Positions 24,954 through 34,387 of a stretch of DNA of 64,000 nt are shown here, piece by piece. The DNA is taken from assembly GCA_039818345.1 (NCBI GenBank), contig JBCBUC010000002.1, forward strand, positions 62,001 through 126,000, given 5' to 3'. The DNA comes from Parvularcula sp039818345. GTDB taxonomy: Bacteria > Pseudomonadota > Alphaproteobacteria > Caulobacterales > Parvularculaceae. The stretch's first letter is position 1. Each line of letters opens with the position of its first letter. Made by a program: the position numbers and the translations under genes. The notes under the pieces were generated by a model. The model did no database searches. It worked only from the letters and a program-made list of their open reading frames with translations, and had not been told where the DNA came from.

Positions 24954-26280
24954 AACGTCCTGCCTCAATGTACCGCTCTGGGTCGACTTGTCTGCCATTG
25001 TAGATCACCTCGTAATGGAGGTGGGTTCCTGTTGATCGTCCGGTGTTCCCCATAAGGCCGATGACTTCATGGAGTTCGACCATCCTACCCGGTCTTGTTT
25101 TAATCGAGTTCAAGTGTGCATAGCGAGTCTTGAAACCGTTCCCGTGGTCGATTTCTACCGTGTTGCCATAGCCGCCCCGGCGACCGGCAAAGGTAACGCG
25201 CCCGGGGGCTGTGCTCACAATCGGTGTGCGGCGCGGCGCAGAGAAGTCGAGCCCATAATGCCTGGTGCGCACATTGCGTTGGAAGGGATCCCAGCGGATG
25301 CCATAGCCCGACGTTGTCCGGTGCCGATCAAGCACAGGCGTACCGATCGGCACGCTTTGGATCGTGGTGGCGAGCGATGCGAGATCGCCCAGGCTGTTTT
25401 GGACGCGATTAGCGGTCTGGAAGTAGGTTGCCGAATATTCACTCGCGATTTCGTCTTCGACCGGGATGAACGGTCCGCCCTGGCCGATCATGCTCTCATC
25501 GCTGGCTGACGCGAGCACTTGAAAGCCAAGCTCACTGTCGCGGCGACGGAGCGTGTTGCTCGCGCCCGTGTGGATCAGCACCTGTTCAAACTCTCGGATG
25601 GTCCGCATCATATCTTCTTCTAAAGATGCGAGGAGAACCACCTGGGTCGCCGATAGTTCGGCGGTTTGCAGGCGCATATCAGTAAGAATCTCATTCTCGA
25701 TGCCCTCGGCCACTTCCTGGTCGATGACACTTTCGAGCGCTTCAAAGCGAAGGGCAGAGATCCTTGATTGCCGCGGGGTCGGCTCACGGCCCACCGGGTC
25801 AATCATGATGCGGTTCGAACCGTTAAGCTGTCGTCCACCAGGGGCACCAGCGGTGGCCAGGGCATCGGCCAAGGCGTTCATCTGGCTGTCGAGCATTGAT
25901 TTGTTCTCAACGATCGTGCGCAGCGCGTCGTGCTGGCGACGGAGATTGCCGATGCTGGCTTCAAATTCGCGGCTATAGATGAAATTGAGGGATTTCACTT
26001 CCTCGATCGCGCTATCAGCGTTCTGCAGGCGACGGCGATAGGCGGCCTGTTCGTCGCGGCGCTGTTGGTCCTTGGCAATGATAATTTGCTCTTTGAAGAC
26101 CACGTTGACTGACGCATAGGCCACCCAAAAAAGCGCGCCCAGCAAGATGGATGCGAACACGACCTGCGTGCGGGACGAAAGTTTGATAAAATGGACCACA
26201 CCGTCGGAGCGGTGATAGATTTGACGTTCACGGAACAAATGTCCCAATGCGCGTCCCATCGATCCGTTATCTCTGCCCAT
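24937..26280 (-). CDS. M23 (LytM-type) endopeptidase, membrane anchored
   Basis: A 447-residue wall endopeptidase. Order: basic cytoplasmic tail, one helix at about 39-60 (TQVVFASILLGALFWVAYAS), a long coiled-coil region at about 65-140, a linker, and a LytM domain at about 330-435. Zinc ligands are present: H341 and D345 in HYGLD, and H422 in the HLHYE motif with H420, so it should be catalytically active on peptide cross-links. In relatives such as LmdC this protein works with a bactofilin through its cytoplasmic tail. The bactofilin gene overlaps its 3' end, fitting such a complex. Confidence 0.92.
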   Translation of the reverse strand: MGRDNGSMGRALGHLFRERQIYHRSDGVVHFIKLSSRTQVVFASILLGALFWVAYASVNVVFKEQIIIAKDQQRRDEQAAYRRRLQNADSAIEEVKSLNFIYSREFEASIGNLRRQHDALRTIVENKSMLDSQMNALADALATAGAPGGRQLNGSNRIMIDPVGREPTPRQSRISALRFEALESVIDQEVAEGIENEILTDMRLQTAELSATQVVLLASLEEDMMRTIREFEQVLIHTGASNTLRRRDSELGFQVLASASDESMIGQGGPFIPVEDEIASEYSATYFQTANRVQNSLGDLASLATTIQSVPIGTPVLDRHRTTSGYGIRWDPFQRNVRTRHYGLDFSAPRRTPIVSTAPGRVTFAGRRGGYGNTVEIDHGNGFKTRYAHLNSIKTRPGRMVELHEVIGLMGNTGRSTGTHLHYEVIYNGRQVDPERYIEAGRYVFES

Positions 26281-26484
26281 ACCCTATCCCGATTGCCCCA
26301 CGACCTTTCGGCACGGTTCTTTGATCGCCGGTCGCCGAAGTTGTGACACTAACACGGACTCCTTGGTCATACACAAGGCGTAACGCGTTTGAGGTCGACA
26401 ATTTCTTAAACCTCCCAGCCCTCCCGGGCATTATCGTGTCGGCATGCCACATTGGCGCGGCAGCTTGAGGGTCATGCCATGGCA

Positions 26485-27288
26485 TCAATAGGGCATAAAA
26501 CCTTGATACCAGTCCTCTGGGAGGGTGGCTTGACCGCGCGCCCACACATTAAAAGGAGGTTTAGGGCCCTGGGGGAAATAGCGCATCACAATTTTATGAA
26601 ATGAGTTTTCGGGGTCCTGACCGGCCTGTTCACAGACGTTCATGAACCAGCTGACACCCGTGCGCACGTGACCAATCTCATCATTGTAAATACGCTCAAG
26701 AACGTCGGCCGAGGCGAGGTCGCCCACCGAGGTCAGCTTTTCAATCATACCGGGTGTCACATCGAGGCCGCGCGCCTCGAGGATCAATGGTGCGATCGCC
26801 AATCGAGCCATGACGTCATGGGCGGTCTTGCGGGCGGCGTCCCAGAGGCCGTCATGCGCGGGGTGATCGCCATAGGCGCAGCCAAGGCTAACGAGCCGCT
26901 CAGTAAGGAGGCTGAAGTGAAGGCCTTCTTCGCCGGCCACCTTTATCCAATCGCCAACAAAACGCGGGCGATCGGCATCGCCAATCCCGCCCGCAAAACG
27001 CAACGCCATGTCAGCCGCGAGATCGATGGCGTTCAGTTCAATATGCGCCAGCGCATGAAGCAGCGCGGCCCTGCCGCGATTAGAACCCAAACCGCGTTTG
27101 GGGACCTCTTGCGGCGGAACGAGGAGCGGTTTTTCCGGCCGCATGGGCCGGTCGGGCGGGGTCAGACTCGGGGAAAGGGAGAGATCAAAGCTCTCCCTCC
27201 TGGCCAGCACATCCTGCGCCTTGGACGCTTTTGCGCTGGCGTTAGGCTCGGAGAGGACACCGAGCAGGGCTTCGTCCCAGCGGCTCAA
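26485..27288 (-). CDS. DUF455 ferritin-like protein
   Basis: A 267-residue protein of the DUF455 family, predicted to have a ferritin-like four-helix bundle. Typical segments are ALLHALAHIELNAIDLAADM at about 85-104, WIKVAGEEGLHFSLLTERL at about 122-140 and RIYNDEIGHVRTGVSWF at about 216-232; their Glu and His residues have the spacing of a di-iron site. Enzymatic role is unknown. It begins inside the bcp stop (ATGA overlap), so it is co-expressed with a peroxiredoxin, which suits a metal or oxidant-related role. The 205-base gap beyond it before the M23 gene shows nothing I can name. Confidence 0.85.
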   Translation of the reverse strand: MSRWDEALLGVLSEPNASAKASKAQDVLARRESFDLSLSPSLTPPDRPMRPEKPLLVPPQEVPKRGLGSNRGRAALLHALAHIELNAIDLAADMALRFAGGIGDADRPRFVGDWIKVAGEEGLHFSLLTERLVSLGCAYGDHPAHDGLWDAARKTAHDVMARLAIAPLILEARGLDVTPGMIEKLTSVGDLASADVLERIYNDEIGHVRTGVSWFMNVCEQAGQDPENSFHKIVMRYFPQGPKPPFNVWARGQATLPEDWYQGFMPY

Positions 27289-27746
27289 AGCTCTTGTGCT
27301 GCAGCCAGCACCGTCTCGACGTGCTTTGGCACGCGGACCTTTCGCCAGATCTTCCGAACCACGCCCTTTTCATCGATCAGGAATGTTGATCGATCGATAC
27401 CCATATAGGTTTTGCCGTACATCTGCTTTTCGACCCAGGATCCGTAGGCTTCGATCACGGTACCGTCTTCATCGGAGGCGAGGCCGACACCGAGATCGTG
27501 CTTTGCGCGGAACTTGCCATGCTTAGCCACGGTGTCTTTTGACACGCCCAGGATCGATGCTCCGGCAGCGTCGAAATCATCCAACGCTTCGGTGAACCCA
27601 ATGGCTTCTTTGGTACAACCAGGCGTGTCGTCCTTGGGGTAGAAATAAAGGACCAACTTACGCCCCTTAAAATCCTTCAAGCTGACGTCGCCGTCATCAT
27701 CGGTGGGTAGGGTGAAGGCCGGCGCCTTATCGCCTTCTTCAAGCAT
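27285..27746 (-). CDS. bcp: Peroxiredoxin of the Bcp/PrxQ type (one-Cys form)
   Basis: A thiol peroxidase of about 153 residues that reduces hydrogen peroxide and organic peroxides. The active-site segment DDTPGCTKEAIGF holds the peroxidatic C44. In many Bcp proteins a resolving cysteine sits five residues later; here that position is isoleucine and there is no other cysteine in the protein, so it must be a one-Cys enzyme resolved by an outside thiol. Other family marks are LVLYFYPKDDTPG and STFLIDEKGVV. I chose the ATG at 27746, with GGAG about ten bases upstream, over a TTG seven codons earlier. It is coupled to the DUF455 gene. Confidence 0.92.
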   Translation of the reverse strand: MLEEGDKAPAFTLPTDDDGDVSLKDFKGRKLVLYFYPKDDTPGCTKEAIGFTEALDDFDAAGASILGVSKDTVAKHGKFRAKHDLGVGLASDEDGTVIEAYGSWVEKQMYGKTYMGIDRSTFLIDEKGVVRKIWRKVRVPKHVETVLAAAQEL

Positions 27747-27881
27747 GTGCGTCTCCAATCGCGTCAATGTCCACGCCAGGGAGGTATAGTTGCGCTTCGC
27801 AATCCGTCCACGACGTCATCAGGATGTCCTTGCTCGCGGATGCGGCATTGCCTTAGTTGAAGGTTCACCAGGATCAGATGT

Positions 27882-30800
27882 GTGCGAGCTCTTCTAAAGA
27901 AGATTAGCGAGCGTGGCCCTGAGCCGCGCATGGAGCAAAAAGGGTTCCTCACGATCTGCGTCGGCGGATGCGGGGCAGCCCTTCGCGCGTCTGCGGCTTT
28001 TGGTCTCTCAACGTTTCTCCTGCTCAGCTTCGGGCTGATCGTCACCGGTTTGCCCGCTGGTTCGCTGATCACGGTGGTGGGCGCTTTGGCCGAACATCGA
28101 GCGGGGATGGAACTCTCGGCCGAGGACGCGCGCCTGCGCATGACCGAGACCGGGATCAGTATCGAAACCGCGTCCTTGCACGCGCGTTCGGACAGCCAAG
28201 CCATCGATGCCGATGGGCTTTTGGCGCAGCTGCGCTTGAAGGGGCTATTCTCGTCGGCCACGCGCGTTGAGCGTATACGGATTGATCGAGTGAACGCCCT
28301 GGTGCGGCCCGGCACAGGCGCGGGAGCACCGCTTCTTCCCGTCGACAGCATCCTTGCGACGCTTTCGAGCGGTGCGGCGGGTCTTGTTGATGTTCTTGAT
28401 GTCAGTGTGTCCTTCCATTCCGCCAACGACACCGACCCGGTCGTGCTTGACCGAGGGTGGCTCAAGGCAGGTCCGCAAACAGAGGGTTATGCGATTGGCG
28501 CGCACCTGCCGTTTGTTTTGGGCGACGAGACGGGCCTTGCGCGTTTTGATCTGGTCACGGCTGAAACCGGTGTCACGGACCTCGCGTTCAATGCAGAAGA
28601 CGCCCCGATGGGCCCGCTTTTGACGCTCTTGGGTGTCGATGCGATGGATTTGAGCGGGGTGGTCGATGGCGACGTGACGTTAAGCGTCGATCAGGATGGC
28701 AATCCGCTCGCGGGCGCGCTCGATATCGTTGCGTCGCCGGGGGAGGGATACCTCGTCACCAACCCCTTCGGATTTGGCGAGAACCGCTTGCGAGCACGCT
28801 TTGCCGATGGCGAGCCCAAATTCGATATTTTAGAACTGGTGATCGATGTCGCGGGCAATCGTGGCCGGGCGACGGGAGAGGTGCGTGCAGAGAACCTTCT
28901 GCGCCCGGCGCATCTCAAGCTCGCCTTCAACGCGATGGGCGAGGATATTCATATTGATTTTGGCTCTTTTCTTGAGGGCCCGCTCGACATCAGTGTGGCA
29001 GAAGCGATTGGGACGTTCGATGCGCAGGAACGGCACTTGGATTTTATCCAGCTCTCGAGCGCTTTCTTCCGTAGCCGTCTGAAAGGCTCGCTGTCCCTGA
29101 CCTTCCCCGAGGGCTTTGTGGGCAACCCGCGCATTGTCGCCGATGCTTCGACGCCTGGGCCGTTGTCGCCGCAAGAGGTGCTCGCCGGTTGGCCTGTCCC
29201 GGTTGCCGGATCAGCGCGGCGATGGGTGGCGAGGAACTTGAGCGCGGGCGATATCACCAATGTGAAGTACACAGCGGATATCCCGATGGGCGCGGTGCAG
29301 CCGCAAACACCGCTTGACGATGATGTGATGCTCTTCACCTTCGATGCGGACAACGCGACTGTTGCTTATCGCAGCACCATGCCGCCGATCACAAAGCTTA
29401 AGGCGAGCGCGATTGTCCGTGGCAACAGCTTTGATATTGATGCCGAGCGGGGCGAGGTTGCGGGGATCGCACTGAATGGCGGATCAGTCCGCATTCCCCG
29501 CTTTTTACCGGGCGGCGCAATCTCCACCTTTAATGGTCTGTTGGCGGGCGAGGTACCGGTGGTGCTCAACGCGCTCGAAGAAGCCGGGCTCGCACAGTTA
29601 AGCGACGGCGCATTTCCGCCGGAGAGTTTTCGCGGCCGGGGCAATTTCGATCTCACGGTCACCTGGCCGATGCGGACCAAACCGCAACCTGACTCGGTGA
29701 TGATCACGGGTACCGGTGCATTCGCGAAAGGCGTGATAGATGATGTGCTGCCCGGCGTTGATTTTATGCAGGCGGACGGAACCATTCGCCTGACCGAGGA
29801 AGAGCTTCTCATTCAAGGCGAGGGACTTGTTGCCACCGCACCCACGACGTTCCGTTGGCTGAAACATTTTGATGGCGATGAGCGCACGGAACTCTCGGCC
29901 TTCGCAGAACTTGATCACGTCGCCGCTGATCTGGTGGGAATCCCGCTCCGTCAGTTCTTAAGCGGCACAGCGAAGACAACCATCACGGCGTGGGACTTGC
30001 GACCAGGACAGCCCCTGGTCGTCGAGGCCGATATTGAGAACACCGCGCTTGAGGTGAAAGAGCTTGGGCTTTCGAAACCGGCGGGGCTTCCCGGAACGAT
30101 CGTCAGTTCAGTGACGCTTCCAGAAGAAGCCGATGACAATCGGATCGCGCTCGGTGACATCATCATCAGAACCCCGAGCGTTGAAATTGAAGGCAATGGT
30201 CTTTTCACTGAGGAGGGTGGCCTTCTGCGGCTCGATCTTCCCCGCTATATGATCGATCAGCAGTCGGATATGTCGGTCCGGATCAACACCGAAGGATCGC
30301 GCCTCAAGATCGAGCTTGCTGGGGCGAAGGCCGATGCATCAGGTTTTCTTGAAACGCTCCTCACGTCACGCGGCGGCGGTGAAGGCGAGGGCAGCGTCAG
30401 CGGCTTGCCGGGTGCGTCATCCCTTGCGGTCGACGTTGAGCAGATGATTTTACGCAATGGTGTGGCACTGAGCAATTTGGTGGCAACGGCGCAGCACGAC
30501 GGTGAGAGCCTTGAGACCCTCGCGCTGTCAAGCACGCTTCCTGATGGCGGCCCCTTCAATGCGCTGGTCACGCGCGCTCCCGGCGAGCGGCTGGGGAGTG
30601 TGGACGTTGAAGTCGCTGATTTCGGTCAGCTGATGAACGGGCTCTTTGGTGTCTCCTCCATTCGAGGTGGGGCCGGCATGGTGGAGGGCACCACGATCCA
30701 AACGGGCGGCTTTCGAGGGCGGCTCGAAGTCGGAGAATTCGTCGTCCAAGAAGCGCCAATCATGGCTCGTCTTTTGGCGGTGGGCTCGCTTGATGGGCTC

Positions 30801-31283
30801 AACGATCTTTTGGGCGGAGAAGGCATCCGATTTAGCCAGCTCGACGGCGATGTCTGGATCCATGATGGGCAGGTGGGTTTGAGCGACGCAAAAATGATCG
30901 GCTCATCGCTCGGCCTTTCTGCGACGGGCATGGTCGACCTTGTTGAAGGACAGATCGATGTGCGCGGCGCGATCGCGCCAGCCTATTCCGTCAACTCCAT
31001 CCTCGGCACGCTCCCTGGGATCGGTCAGCTGTTTGTCAGCCGGGATGGTGAGGGTATTGTCGCCTTCTCCTATCAAATCGTCGGCCCGATCGATCAGCCT
31101 GTGGTCACCGTCAACGGTCTTTCCGCGCTTACCCCAGGCATCTTGCGGCGCATGTTCGAACCGCTCGCTTTTCGTTCAAGAGAGACACGTGATCTTCTCG
31201 ATGCAGCAATCATTGCCGCCGAAGAACAAAACCGTCTCGATGACGAAGAAAGCGATGGCGAGAGTGATGCGCCGAACAACTGA
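27882..31283 (+). CDS. AsmA/YhdP-like inner-membrane-anchored giant protein (DUF3971 type)
   Basis: 1133 residues. One N-terminal helix at about 36-62 (FGLSTFLLLSFGLIVTGLPA) anchors the protein; the remainder is a long, beta-rich periplasmic part with repeated Gly-Asp patterns, as in AsmA, TamB and YhdP. A DUF3971-like central part and an AsmA-like C-terminal region (GMVDLVEGQIDVRGAIAPAY, then LPGIGQLFVSRDGEGIVAF) are recognisable. This family bridges the two membranes and is implicated in phospholipid transport to the outer membrane. The start is taken as GTG 27882 after AGGATCAG. It is divergent from bcp. It ends with an acidic tail. Confidence 0.85.
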   Translation: MRALLKKISERGPEPRMEQKGFLTICVGGCGAALRASAAFGLSTFLLLSFGLIVTGLPAGSLITVVGALAEHRAGMELSAEDARLRMTETGISIETASLHARSDSQAIDADGLLAQLRLKGLFSSATRVERIRIDRVNALVRPGTGAGAPLLPVDSILATLSSGAAGLVDVLDVSVSFHSANDTDPVVLDRGWLKAGPQTEGYAIGAHLPFVLGDETGLARFDLVTAETGVTDLAFNAEDAPMGPLLTLLGVDAMDLSGVVDGDVTLSVDQDGNPLAGALDIVASPGEGYLVTNPFGFGENRLRARFADGEPKFDILELVIDVAGNRGRATGEVRAENLLRPAHLKLAFNAMGEDIHIDFGSFLEGPLDISVAEAIGTFDAQERHLDFIQLSSAFFRSRLKGSLSLTFPEGFVGNPRIVADASTPGPLSPQEVLAGWPVPVAGSARRWVARNLSAGDITNVKYTADIPMGAVQPQTPLDDDVMLFTFDADNATVAYRSTMPPITKLKASAIVRGNSFDIDAERGEVAGIALNGGSVRIPRFLPGGAISTFNGLLAGEVPVVLNALEEAGLAQLSDGAFPPESFRGRGNFDLTVTWPMRTKPQPDSVMITGTGAFAKGVIDDVLPGVDFMQADGTIRLTEEELLIQGEGLVATAPTTFRWLKHFDGDERTELSAFAELDHVAADLVGIPLRQFLSGTAKTTITAWDLRPGQPLVVEADIENTALEVKELGLSKPAGLPGTIVSSVTLPEEADDNRIALGDIIIRTPSVEIEGNGLFTEEGGLLRLDLPRYMIDQQSDMSVRINTEGSRLKIELAGAKADASGFLETLLTSRGGGEGEGSVSGLPGASSLAVDVEQMILRNGVALSNLVATAQHDGESLETLALSSTLPDGGPFNALVTRAPGERLGSVDVEVADFGQLMNGLFGVSSIRGGAGMVEGTTIQTGGFRGRLEVGEFVVQEAPIMARLLAVGSLDGLNDLLGGEGIRFSQLDGDVWIHDGQVGLSDAKMIGSSLGLSATGMVDLVEGQIDVRGAIAPAYSVNSILGTLPGIGQLFVSRDGEGIVAFSYQIVGPIDQPVVTVNGLSALTPGILRRMFEPLAFRSRETRDLLDAAIIAAEEQNRLDDEESDGESDAPNN

Positions 31284-31351
31284 AAACGTGGACGAGGCTC
31301 ATTGGCTGGTTCATGTAGCAGATACTCGATCACAGTAGAGGTGGCGCGGCC

Positions 31352-32170
31352 GTGGCGGCAGTTGCGACAATAGGTAGAATTTTCAAAGGGATGGACCGGC
31401 GGACGCAGATTTCCGCGGCGGTTTCGCTGGCCGCGGTTTTATCCATCCTCGTGCTCATCCTTTTCGGCCAGGATGTGCTCGGCCTCGACCAGCAGTCGAT
31501 TGTTTCCTTTTTCGATTCCGTCGCGGGAAGTCCTTGGGCGCCGTTTGCCGTGGTTGCGGTCTTCGTCACCTTGGCCCTAATCGGGTTTCCCCAAGTGTTG
31601 CTCTACGCAGGGACCGTCGCCGTTTTCGGAGCGGCGCTCGGCATGGCCTATGCGTGGGCTGCGACCATAATCTCGGCGACGGTGACTTATTTTCTTGGTC
31701 GTCGGCTCGGTGCGCAGTGGGTGAAGAAAATTTCAGATGGCCGCGCCCAAACGATGATCCGTGTGATGCAAAACCGGGGTTTTTTGGCGGCGATGATTGT
31801 CCGCTGGACACCTTCGGCCCCCTTCATCGTTGTGAACTCCGTATGCGGTGCAGCGGCCATGCCGTTATGGAAATTTATTGCCGGCACTGGCATCGGGACC
31901 TTGCCCAAACTGGCGCTGATTGCCTTCTTCACAGAGCAATTGGATGAATTGGGACGCTTTTTAACAAGGGGCGATACAAGCTCGATATTAACCCTATTGG
32001 CGCTCGCGGCGGCATGGATTGGTTTCATCTTTTTTTGCCGCTGGCTCTATAAACGCCTCCGTTCCACCTCGTTGGCTGGCCTCGCGCCGCGAACCGAGAT
32101 AGCGGAGCAAAAAGCATCGCTCGGTGACGAAGACGAAACCCGCCTTAATCTTAAATCAAAGGCTGGCTGA
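31352..32170 (+). CDS. TVP38/TMEM64-family (VTT domain) membrane protein
   Basis: A 272-residue polytopic protein with the VTT (DedA-like) fold. A first helix is at about 21-40; the core includes GFPQVLLYAGTVAVFGAALG, the family motif FLGRRLGAQW and RWTPSAPFIVVNSVCGAAAM, where the conserved Arg and Pro re-entrant region is, then GTLPKLALIAFF. VTT proteins are implicated in lipid scrambling and undecaprenyl phosphate or phospholipid recycling; the exact role here is unknown. It has a GTG start and lies just ahead of mreB in the same direction, so it may share transcripts with the AsmA-like gene upstream. Confidence 0.85.
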   Translation: MAAVATIGRIFKGMDRRTQISAAVSLAAVLSILVLILFGQDVLGLDQQSIVSFFDSVAGSPWAPFAVVAVFVTLALIGFPQVLLYAGTVAVFGAALGMAYAWAATIISATVTYFLGRRLGAQWVKKISDGRAQTMIRVMQNRGFLAAMIVRWTPSAPFIVVNSVCGAAAMPLWKFIAGTGIGTLPKLALIAFFTEQLDELGRFLTRGDTSSILTLLALAAAWIGFIFFCRWLYKRLRSTSLAGLAPRTEIAEQKASLGDEDETRLNLKSKAG

Positions 32171-32247
32171 TTAATTGTCACCACGTGTTGACGGCAGCTC
32201 GCCTATGGGAGGGAGGGCGGCCCCTCTATAGGGATTGGAATTAGGAC

Positions 32248-33288
32248 ATGCTTTCGGCCCTCTTTGGAATGCTCTCGGCTGATATGGCGGTGGACCTCGG
32301 AACAGCGAACACCCTTGTTTATGTGCGAGGCCGCGGGATTGTTCTCAACGAGCCATCGGTGGTGGCGATCGAGACCCGGCAGGGTCGCAAGATTGTCCGC
32401 GCTGTCGGCAACGAAGCGAAGGACATGCTTGGCCGAACGCCCGGCGCGATTGAGGCGATCCGCCCGATGCGCGACGGTGTCATTGCTGATTTTGAAGTCG
32501 CCGAAGCGATGATCAAACATTTCATCCGCAAGGTGCATAACCGCCGCTCCTTTGCGAGCCCACGGATTGTCATCTGTGTGCCTTCCGGCGCAACGGCCGT
32601 TGAACGGCGCGCGATCCAAGAGAGCGCTCTTTCCGCTGGCGCCCGCCGCGTGGACCTTATCGAAGAGCCCATGGCCGCGGCTTATGGCGCCCGTCTTCCT
32701 GTGGCCGAGCCGACAGGATCCATGGTCGTGGATATCGGCGGCGGGACGACCGAAGTCGCGGTCCTGAGCCTTGGCGGCATCGTTTACTCCCGCTCAGTCC
32801 GGGTTGGCGGCGATAAAATGGACGAAGCCATCGTCAGCTACATCCGCCGCGAGTTTAATCTTCTGATCGGCGAAAGCTCGGCCGAGCGGATCAAAAAAGA
32901 GGTCGGCTCCGCCACGATCGACGAAGAGTCGGCGAAGACGGTCATTCATATCAAAGGTCGTGACTTGATGCACGGCGTGCCGAAGGAAGTGAAAATCTCC
33001 GCGGCGCAAATCCATGAAGCGCTCAAAGAGCCGGTCACCCAGATCGCTGAGGCGGTCAAAGTGGCGCTCGAAGCCACCCCGCCAGAACTTGCCGCTGATA
33101 TCGTTGATACGGGCATCATGCTGACCGGCGGCGGCGCGCTCTTGCGCAATCTCGATAAACTCCTCCGCGAAGAAACCGGCCTGCCGGTGTCGATTGCTGA
33201 GGACCCGCTTTCGTGTGTGGCTCTTGGGACGGGTGCAGCGCTTGAGAACGATCGGGCGATGCGCTCGGCCCTCAGCTCCGCAGTCTAG
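32248..33288 (+). CDS. mreB: Rod-shape actin homologue MreB
   Basis: 346-residue actin-like ATPase that forms membrane filaments guiding lateral wall synthesis. Phosphate-1 loop DLGTANTLVYVRGRGIV at about 15-31, VVDIGGGTTEVAVLSLGGIV (phosphate-2) at about 157-176, and the adenosine motif DTGIMLTGGGALLRNLDKLL at about 288-307 are all present. Start ATG 32248 gives the short amphipathic N-terminus typical of Gram-negative MreB (MLSALFGMLSADMAVDLG). It opens the five-gene elongasome run mreB-mreC-mreD-mrdA-mrdB. The ~77-base leader holds a possible TTGACG box but no convincing -10. Confidence 0.97.
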   Translation: MLSALFGMLSADMAVDLGTANTLVYVRGRGIVLNEPSVVAIETRQGRKIVRAVGNEAKDMLGRTPGAIEAIRPMRDGVIADFEVAEAMIKHFIRKVHNRRSFASPRIVICVPSGATAVERRAIQESALSAGARRVDLIEEPMAAAYGARLPVAEPTGSMVVDIGGGTTEVAVLSLGGIVYSRSVRVGGDKMDEAIVSYIRREFNLLIGESSAERIKKEVGSATIDEESAKTVIHIKGRDLMHGVPKEVKISAAQIHEALKEPVTQIAEAVKVALEATPPELAADIVDTGIMLTGGGALLRNLDKLLREETGLPVSIAEDPLSCVALGTGAALENDRAMRSALSSAV

Positions 33289-33436
33289 CCAATTTCTCAC
33301 CCTTGGGACGCTTCGCTTGCGACCCGACCCAGGTTAGGAATGAGCGAATCGTCATGGAGCGGTTAACACCCCCTTCATGCCTCGCATGGCTATGTCGGCC
33401 CGCGAGGGAAGGCAGAAGCCAAGGAGCACCACGCTG

Positions 33437-34387
33437 ATGCGCACAGCGTTGTTTTCGGCAGGACACGGCGACGGATTAAGGCGGTCGGAACGCCCACCGA
33501 CGAGCCTTCTTTTTTTCCTAGCCTTTTCGATCTTTATGACGGTGTTCAGCCTTTACGGCGCCAATGCATCGGTTTTTGAGAAAGCGCGGGCGACGCTGCT
33601 TGATCGATTTGCACCGGTTTTTTCGGTGTTTTCTGGACCAGTGCGCTTTACCCAAAACCGGATCGGCGATATCGGCGATTACTTCGCTGTGATGGAAGAG
33701 AACCGGCAGCTCCGCGATGAAAACGAAGCGCTGCGTATTTGGATGCACCAGGCGATGGCGCTCGAACAGCGGGTTGCTCAGTATGAAGAGATGCTCGACC
33801 CGAAAGTCGTGCGCCCCGGTGAATACATTCCAGCGCAAGTGATCGCGGAGAACAGCGGACCCTTTAGTCGGGCCTTGATCTTAAGCGCCGGTGACAAAGA
33901 CGGCGTCCGCAAAGGCAGTGCGGTGATCAATGGCGCGGGCCTCATCGGTCATGTGGTGACCGTTGGTCGCCATGCCTCGCGGGTGCTTCTTCTTACCGAT
34001 GCGGACAGCCATGTTCCCGTTTATATCGATGAGGTGGACACGGAGGGCCTTCTTTCGGGCACCGCTGAGCGCCGTGCAGAGATCCGCCTTTTTTCAGGAA
34101 GGCCGAAGGGCGAATTGCAGCCTGGCATGCGAGTCGTGACCTCAGGCACGGGCGGAACCCTGCCACGCGGATTGCCGGTGGGGGAGGTGGTGCGCATCTC
34201 TGCCAATGGCGTTGCCACCATCGGGCTTTACTCCAGTGATCAGCGTGCGCACATGGTGCAAGTCGTCGATTATGTCTTCCCCAAGACGATTGAACCGATC
34301 GTCGAGCAGAACGAACCCGCGACCCCGGCGGGCCTCACAGAAGACGCGGTGGCAAGCGCCCCGGACGGGGTGGCTGCCGATGGATGA
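33437..34387 (+). CDS. mreC: Rod-shape-determining protein MreC
   Basis: Bitopic inner-membrane scaffold of the elongasome, about 316 residues from the ATG at 33437. A helix at about 23-43 (TSLLFFLAFSIFMTVFSLYG) leads to a coiled coil around MEENRQLRDENEALRIWM and a double beta-barrel domain (VIAENSGPFSRALILSAGDK, GAGLIGHVVTVGRHASRVLL). The start is chosen because AAGGAG precedes it, though the spacing is long; ATG 33377 would add 20 residues that look non-conserved. A Pro/Ala-rich tail ends the protein and its last codons overlap mreD by eight bases. Confidence 0.95.
   Translation: MRTALFSAGHGDGLRRSERPPTSLLFFLAFSIFMTVFSLYGANASVFEKARATLLDRFAPVFSVFSGPVRFTQNRIGDIGDYFAVMEENRQLRDENEALRIWMHQAMALEQRVAQYEEMLDPKVVRPGEYIPAQVIAENSGPFSRALILSAGDKDGVRKGSAVINGAGLIGHVVTVGRHASRVLLLTDADSHVPVYIDEVDTEGLLSGTAERRAEIRLFSGRPKGELQPGMRVVTSGTGGTLPRGLPVGEVVRISANGVATIGLYSSDQRAHMVQVVDYVFPKTIEPIVEQNEPATPAGLTEDAVASAPDGVAADG

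Noticed and set aside
27764..28465. 233-residue minus-strand frame before bcp
   Set aside because: It lies antisense to the AsmA-like gene start; its Ser/Arg/Pro-rich composition is typical of a shadow frame in high-GC DNA.
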